A stretch of 8,980 bases of DNA, from assembly GCA_938040915.1 (NCBI GenBank), contig CALHZE010000205.1:1-8980 (forward strand), given 5' to 3'. A program made the translations under genes and the position numbers. Below, piece after piece: positions 5,022 through 8,980 of this stretch; within the stretch, counting starts at the first letter, position 1, and each line of letters opens with the position of its first letter. The stretch is from an uncultured Bacteroidia bacterium. Its GTDB lineage: Bacteria > Bacteroidota > Bacteroidia > Bacteroidales > CAJPTX01. Below the pieces are notes generated by a model. The model ran no database searches. It saw only the letters and a program-made list of their open reading frames with translations, and had not been told where the DNA came from.

Positions 5022-7370
5022 ATGAAACGGATAACGGGATTCGTACTGCTATTTTTCTTACTAACAGCCTATTGTGCCTTAGCCCAAACCAATGGGAAGG
5101 CGCGTCTTACGGGCAAGATTATCGATGCCACTGAGGGCGACGGGCTCATCGGCGCGAGCGTTTACATCGAGTCGCTCAAAAAGGGTGTCGTGACCGACCG
5201 CTCAGGACGCTTTGTCTTTGACGGGCTCGAGCCCAACCAATATCAAGTGACCTTCTCTTACATCGGTTATGAGTCGCAAACGCGTAATATAACCCTTGTC
5301 GCAGGCGAGACCAAGAAGATCACAATCGTCCTCAAAGAGGAGTCGAAAACCCTCGAGCAAGTGGTCGTGGTCGCTAAAAGCGAGGCACGCAAGGTGCGCG
5401 AGCAAGCGATGCCGATCTCGGTCATTAGTATGAACCAGCTCCAAGGGCAGGTCAGCGACATGGAGGGGATTTTAGCCAAAACCGTCGGGGTCGCCATCCG
5501 GCAAACCGGAGGCGTCGGGAGTGCCTCGCGGATCTCCTTGCGAGGGCTAGAGGGTAAGCGGATTGGCTATTTCGTTGACGGTACCTCGTTAAGTGACCAG
5601 AGCGATTTCCTTGCCCTCAACGATATCCCTGTCGATATGATCGACCGCATCGAGATCTACAAAGGCGTCGTCCCCGCCAAACTCGGCGGCTCGTCGATGG
5701 GGGGGGCGGTCAACTTGGTGCTCAAGGAGTATCCCACCCACTATGCTGACGTGAGTTATGGTTATGAGTCGTTTAACACCCATCGCCTCTCTACGGTCTT
5801 TAAACGCAACATCCGCGACTTGGGGCTTATTTTTGGGGTCGGTGGCGGCTATACCTCCTCTGACAACGACTATGAGATGGAGGTCCCCGGTCAGACAGGG
5901 CTTCGTGTGCGTCGCAAACACGACGCTTTTCAAAAGTTTATCTTCGGAGGTTCGATCAAGGCGCGCAAATGGTGGTTTGACGAAATAGAGATCGAGCCCG
6001 CCTATAGCGAAACACGACGCGAGATACAGGGGATCACCTACGACATTCGCAAGGCCGAGACCTTCGCGCGCCTATTTGGCGTTGCCTCCAAGTTTGAGAA
6101 GACTGACTTTTTCATCCCTGGGCTCGATTTCGAGCTGCATAGCGCTGTCGCCTATACACAATTCCAACTTACGGATACGGCGCAGGGATGGCATGACTGG
6201 TACGGGAATCATTACCCCTCTAATGGGGGGTGGGGTGAGCTGGCAGAGAACCGTTGGCCCTCAAAGTCTGACACTAAGAAGTTTACCCACGTTAGCCGCC
6301 TCAATCTCGAGTACCTCATCTCCCCACAACACTCCCTTAACTGGAACACGGTCTATACCCTCGCCCACGGTTACCCCCAAGACCCCCTCAAGGAAGCTAC
6401 CCTGAGAAAAAAGACCGAGTATGACTCGCGGATGTATAGCATTACCTCGGGGCTCAGTTACGATTTCCGCACCTCTGGCGACCGCTTCCTCAACTCCCTT
6501 ACGGGGAAGTATTACCTCTACACGATGGACACCAAGAGCGCGAATATTTACACCAGCGTCGTGAGCCCCATCGAGCTTAACAAGCAGAGCTGGGGGATAA
6601 GCGATGCTATGCGTTTCCGGTTGACACCCTCTTTCTTGCTCAAACTCTCGGGGGGGTATGATGTGCGCATCCCTGCAGAGAGCGAGCTGTTGGGCGATGG
6701 GGTGAATATCACGCCCTCGGAGTCGCTCCTCCCCGAGCGTAACGCGAGTCTCAACGGCGGGATGCTCTATGACTTGACGGGACTGCACGCGACCAACCTC
6801 CAGATCGAGTTGAGCGGCTTTTATATGTACCTCCAAGATATGATCAGGTTTGAAAAGGGCTTCCTTGGGGCGCAATATGTCAACTTTGGCGAAATGCGCT
6901 CTGTAGGGGCAGAGTTAGAGGTCAAGGCCGACGTCTTCTCGTGGCTCTATGTCTATGCCAATGCCACTTTCCAAGACCTACGCGACGTGAGAGAGCATAT
7001 GGCGGCGAGCACCTTGCCCAACCCCACGCGCGACAAGCGGATGCCCAATATCCCGTGGTTGATGGGGAATGCCGGTCTCGAGTTCCACCGCGAAAACCTC
7101 TTTGGTGGCGCGGGGCAAAACACGCGTCTCTTTGCCGATGCCTCCTTTACCGAGGAGTATCTCTATGACTTTGAGGTAACATCCTTACAACAGCGGCGCA
7201 TCCCCCGCAGTCTCACCTTCGACCTAGGGCTCGAACACAGTTTTCTCAATCAGCGCCTCTTCTTGTCTGCCAACGTGCGCAACTTGACTGATGCGAAAGT
7301 CCTCTCTGAGTTTAACCGTCCGTTGCCCGGACGCAATTTCGCGCTCAAAGTGCGCTACATCATGAAATAG
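5022..7370 (+). CDS. TonB-dependent outer-membrane receptor, XusA-like
   Basis: A 782-residue outer-membrane transporter that would import a bound ligand using energy from TonB-ExbBD. Order of parts: signal peptide ~1-21 (cleavage near CALAQ); carboxypeptidase-regulatory-like beta-sandwich ~28-107 (ARLTGKIIDATEGDGLIGAS, FSYIGYESQTRNI); a TonB-box-like stretch LEQVVVVAKSE (111-121); plug domain ~124-236 with ISLRGLEGKRIGYFVDG (171-187), DMIDRIEIYKGVVPAKLGG (205-223) and GGAVNLVLK (227-235); then a beta-barrel to the C-terminus (NVRNLTDAKVL near the end). The length fits siderophore/haem-type receptors rather than the ~1000-residue SusC type, and no SusD gene follows. The last residues RYIMK do not end in the usual aromatic. 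The neighbour is a DUF4374 lipoprotein 31 bp downstream, as in the Bacteroides Xus xenosiderophore system. Ligand is inferred: ferric siderophore, or possibly haem. Confidence 0.93.
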   Translation: MKRITGFVLLFFLLTAYCALAQTNGKARLTGKIIDATEGDGLIGASVYIESLKKGVVTDRSGRFVFDGLEPNQYQVTFSYIGYESQTRNITLVAGETKKITIVLKEESKTLEQVVVVAKSEARKVREQAMPISVISMNQLQGQVSDMEGILAKTVGVAIRQTGGVGSASRISLRGLEGKRIGYFVDGTSLSDQSDFLALNDIPVDMIDRIEIYKGVVPAKLGGSSMGGAVNLVLKEYPTHYADVSYGYESFNTHRLSTVFKRNIRDLGLIFGVGGGYTSSDNDYEMEVPGQTGLRVRRKHDAFQKFIFGGSIKARKWWFDEIEIEPAYSETRREIQGITYDIRKAETFARLFGVASKFEKTDFFIPGLDFELHSAVAYTQFQLTDTAQGWHDWYGNHYPSNGGWGELAENRWPSKSDTKKFTHVSRLNLEYLISPQHSLNWNTVYTLAHGYPQDPLKEATLRKKTEYDSRMYSITSGLSYDFRTSGDRFLNSLTGKYYLYTMDTKSANIYTSVVSPIELNKQSWGISDAMRFRLTPSFLLKLSGGYDVRIPAESELLGDGVNITPSESLLPERNASLNGGMLYDLTGLHATNLQIELSGFYMYLQDMIRFEKGFLGAQYVNFGEMRSVGAELEVKADVFSWLYVYANATFQDLRDVREHMAASTLPNPTRDKRMPNIPWLMGNAGLEFHRENLFGGAGQNTRLFADASFTEEYLYDFEVTSLQQRRIPRSLTFDLGLEHSFLNQRLFLSANVRNLTDAKVLSEFNRPLPGRNFALKVRYIMK

Positions 7371-7401
7371 TTTTTTTGATAAACAAAACATAAGGTTCAC
7401 A

Positions 7402-8616
7402 ATGGTTACACGTAAATGGTGTCTACTGGTCACTGCCGCACTCCTTCTCCTAGGTCTCACGGGGTGTAAAAAGGATAAAAAAGAGGAAGCAAAGTTCCCC
7501 GTCCTCAAAGAGTTGGAAGGGACATTCCTTCTTGAGACCACAGTAAAGAATCCGGATGGGCAGAGCGGCTCGTCCTACATTCAGGTGCTATCAAACCTGA
7601 GTGGCGAGCCTGAGCTCACCACAGGTATTCAGGTTGAGATGGGAGCGCCCGTCACCGTCGTCGGCGATGATGTGTATGTCCTCCCAGGGTTCGCTGGACC
7701 CTCGACCGCATTAGTAAAATATCACCGCGACGGTCTCAAACTCACCAAGGTCAGCGAGTTGCAGCTCCCGCCGATGGGCACAGGGAGTCTGACAAGTGTC
7801 GGGGGTGACAAGGCTTACCTCATGATGTACCTCTTGGGGCGTATCTGGGTTATCGATACCAAGAGAATGGAAAAGCTCAGCGAAATTGACCTCGTGGAGT
7901 ATGCACACGGTGACAAGAGCCCTGAGCCTTCGGTGGGTTTCGTACGCGATGGCTTCTTCTACCTCCCTCTCTGTCAAGGCGGCTCTGACTATCTCCCTTA
8001 TGCCGATTATCGTCAGGTCGACGTCTTGGTGCTTGACATCGCTACCGACAAGGTCGTTAAGAAAATTTCTGAGACCACGAGTGGGCTCTGCTTCCCTACC
8101 CGCCCTGTTTTTGACGGACTGATGTTTACTGATGAGAACAAAGACCTCTGGTTCTCTTGCACGGGTTATTTCGGTTACAACCCCGAGTATCTCAAGAATG
8201 GTTTTGTCTGCATCCCTCACGACACTCAAGATTTCGATACGTCGAAGACGTGGGACATCAGTACGACTCAGGTCGGTGGCACCAACTATAAAGCCGCAAC
8301 GGTCTACAACTGTGACTATATTGGCAATGGGAAAGTAGCAGCTCAGATTGGTATCCTTGAGCTCGGGGGTAACCCGCTCACGGCGCGTAACGCAGGTGCG
8401 TGTATCGTAGACTTAAAGGCGAAGACGATCGAGCGTCTTGCTGACATCCCTTACTCCAACGGTCATAGTGGCGCTTTGCTCCGTTGGAAGGGCAAGATGT
8501 ATTTTACCTCTGGTGGCGAGAATGCTGCCGGCATTTGGGAGTATGACCCCGCGACGGGTAAGGTGACCCATGTCCTCAACACGACCGCGGATATCGGTAA
8601 GATTCACGCGTTCTAA
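7402..8616 (+). CDS. DUF4374-type beta-propeller lipoprotein, XusB-like ligand-binding protein
   Basis: A 404-residue predicted outer-membrane lipoprotein. The signal peptide ends in LTGC with lipidated Cys22; the following KKDKKEE is charged and may act as a surface-export signal of the kind known in Bacteroidota. The mature part shows repeated beta-strand blocks typical of a propeller: VVGDDVYVLPGF (87-98), GRIWVIDTKRMEKLSEIDL (146-164), VDVLVLDIATDKVVKKI (206-222), AGACIVDLKAKTIERLADI (331-349), and GIWEYDPATGKVTHVLN (377-393). I recognise this pattern as the DUF4374 family; from memory XusB of B. thetaiotaomicron, which captures siderophores at the cell surface, belongs to it. Five cysteines in the mature chain, besides Cys22, could form disulfides. 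AAGG lies 6 nt before the ATG. It is co-transcribed with the receptor upstream. Its ligand is not shown by the sequence. Confidence 0.85.
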   Translation: MVTRKWCLLVTAALLLLGLTGCKKDKKEEAKFPVLKELEGTFLLETTVKNPDGQSGSSYIQVLSNLSGEPELTTGIQVEMGAPVTVVGDDVYVLPGFAGPSTALVKYHRDGLKLTKVSELQLPPMGTGSLTSVGGDKAYLMMYLLGRIWVIDTKRMEKLSEIDLVEYAHGDKSPEPSVGFVRDGFFYLPLCQGGSDYLPYADYRQVDVLVLDIATDKVVKKISETTSGLCFPTRPVFDGLMFTDENKDLWFSCTGYFGYNPEYLKNGFVCIPHDTQDFDTSKTWDISTTQVGGTNYKAATVYNCDYIGNGKVAAQIGILELGGNPLTARNAGACIVDLKAKTIERLADIPYSNGHSGALLRWKGKMYFTSGGENAAGIWEYDPATGKVTHVLNTTADIGKIHAF

Positions 8617-8667
8617 TCAACGCTCTTGATTTTCAACTGTGTGCAGGGCGTATCATTTCAACCGAAT

Positions 8668-8785
8668 GGTTTTCGTACGGACGGCGCTAAGGGCGCGCCT
8701 GCCAGATCCTCCTTTGCCCGCTTGTCGCCCGCACGGGCCGCGCGCCCTTAGCGCCGGACGCACACGGTGCGTCCGTACAAAAACC
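8668..8785. repeat. Nested inverted-repeat element (MITE- or REP-like)
   Basis: The inner arms are perfect 17-bp inverted repeats, CGGCGCTAAGGGCGCGC at 8682-8698 and its complement at 8740-8756, around a 41-nt loop. Outer arms at 8668-8682 and 8771-8785 (GGTTTT[C/T]GTACGGAC at the left and its complement at the right) match at 14 of 15 positions. A further small palindrome, GGACGCAC / GTGCGTCC (8756-8763, 8767-8774), lies in the right half. The loop contains the 20-mer shared with 4549-4568. It starts about 50 bp after the lipoprotein stop. It has no coding capacity; whether it is mobile is unknown. Confidence 0.75.
8715..8734 (+). repeat. 20-bp exact repeat, copy 2
   Basis: Identical to 4549-4568 and in the same orientation. 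Here it fills much of the loop of the nested inverted repeat, which shows that the loop, and not only the stems, is conserved between copies of the element. Confidence 0.75.
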
Positions 8786-8800
8786 GTTGGTTGATAATGT

Positions 8801-8844
8801 GCGGCGTTGCCGCAAGGGCGTAGCATGCTACGCCCCTACAGGGG
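8801..8844. repeat. Family 1 palindromic repeat, best-preserved copy
   Basis: GCGGC / GCCGC form a small hairpin (8801-8813), then a perfect 20-bp palindrome GGGCGTAGCATGCTACGCCC (8816-8835), then CCCC TACA GGGG (8833-8844), which could pair as an alternative stem. Sequence after it reads AATGAGGAG. On the minus strand the unit begins GTAGGGGCG. It is flanked on both sides by family 2 cores in opposite orientation (8756-8781 and 8871-8899). Confidence 0.8.
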
Positions 8845-8875
8845 AATGAGGAGCTGTATTTGGTGCTAAGTTTGT

Positions 8876-8909
8876 ACGGACGCAACGTGATGCGTCCGTC
8901 TTTTTTTTT
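8876..8909 (+). terminator. Intrinsic terminator of the receptor-lipoprotein unit (family 2 core)
   Basis: Perfect 9-bp arms ACGGACGCA (8876-8884) and TGCGTCCGT (8891-8899) with a 6-nt loop are followed by C and then T9 (8901-8909). This is the strongest plus-strand terminator signal in the window. It lies about 260 nt after the lipoprotein stop codon, so the mRNA would have a long structured 3' untranslated part. Its stem is a copy of the family 2 repeat core. Confidence 0.7.
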
Positions 8910-8927
8910 GAAGAGGATCAGGCAGGC

Positions 8928-8980
8928 GCGGCGTTGCCGCGAGTTGCGGGCGTAGCACGCTACACCCCTACAGGGGAATG
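8928..8980. repeat. Family 1 palindromic repeat, diverged copy at the window edge
   Basis: The same small hairpin as in the 8801 copy (8928-8940, identical 13 bases), a different 7-base spacer, then GGGCGTAGCACGCTACACCC (8948-8967) with two T/C changes against the 8816 copy, and an identical 16-base tail CCCCTACAGGGGAATG (8965-8980). It is in direct orientation relative to the other copy and may continue past the window. Confidence 0.75.

Larger units (their letters stand above)
8617..8980. other. Gene-free tract filled with palindromic repeats
   Basis: No coding region is visible. From left to right it holds a nested inverted repeat (8668-8785), a family 1 double hairpin (8801-8844), a family 2 hairpin with a T9 tail (8876-8909), and a second family 1 copy (8928-8980) that runs to the window edge. 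No xusC-like PepSY gene begins here. The palindromes make up most of the bases in the tract. Confidence 0.8.

Noticed and set aside
6261..6875. 204-codon minus-strand frame inside the TonB receptor gene
   Set aside because: It lies wholly antisense to a clear receptor gene and its translation shows no family signature; it is a shadow of GC-biased codons.
5022..7370. SusC-type glycan receptor (polysaccharide utilisation locus)
   Set aside because: At 782 residues it is shorter than SusC proteins, no SusD-like gene or glycoside hydrolase follows, and the partner is a propeller lipoprotein.
8617..8980. CRISPR array at the right end
   Set aside because: The repeats are palindromes of two different kinds with irregular spacing and only two direct copies; there are no regular spacers and no cas genes.

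Overview
The window looks like a chromosomal segment of a Bacteroidota species with roughly 50% or slightly higher GC. The evidence is TAnnTTTG-type -7 promoter boxes, few Shine-Dalgarno sequences, a TonB receptor with an N-terminal carboxypeptidase-regulatory-like domain, a DUF4374-type lipoprotein, and an Mrp ATPase without the usual CxxC. The gene set fits the Porphyromonadaceae and relatives, but genus is only a guess. I see no phage, transposase, CRISPR, rRNA or tRNA genes.

Left half (positions 272-4422, minus strand): five genes probably form one transcription unit, read right to left. They are ridA (imine/enamine deaminase), mrp (Fe-S carrier ATPase), a NifU C-terminal-domain (Nfu-type) Fe-S protein, a secreted glucosaminidase with two LysM domains, and a lipoprotein with a transglutaminase-like domain. 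ridA, mrp and nfu are cytoplasmic Fe-S or metabolite-maintenance genes; the last two belong to the cell envelope. A good promoter precedes ridA. A long hairpin starts 3 nt after the mrp stop and may separate ridA-mrp from the genes behind it. A candidate internal promoter precedes the transglutaminase gene.

Middle (4423-5021): a divergent gene-free region of about 600 bp. It holds the ridA promoter, a hairpin with A and T tails, repeat-derived sequence, and a promoter just upstream of the right-hand genes.

Right half (5022-8616, plus strand): a TonB-dependent outer-membrane receptor and, 31 bp later, a predicted surface lipoprotein with a beta-propeller-like DUF4374 fold. The pair resembles XusA-XusB, the xenosiderophore uptake system of Bacteroides, so iron-siderophore or haem-type uptake is the best guess. 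The third component of that system, a PepSY inner-membrane protein, is not in the window.

End (8617-8980): a gene-free tract packed with palindromes. Two repeat families recur here and elsewhere in the window. Family 1 arms begin GTAGG[A/G]G on the minus strand; family 2 has a CGGACGCA...TGCGTCCG core. One family 2 copy ends in a T9 tract and looks like the terminator of the receptor-lipoprotein unit. The repeats are the least explained part of the window; the genes themselves belong to known families.
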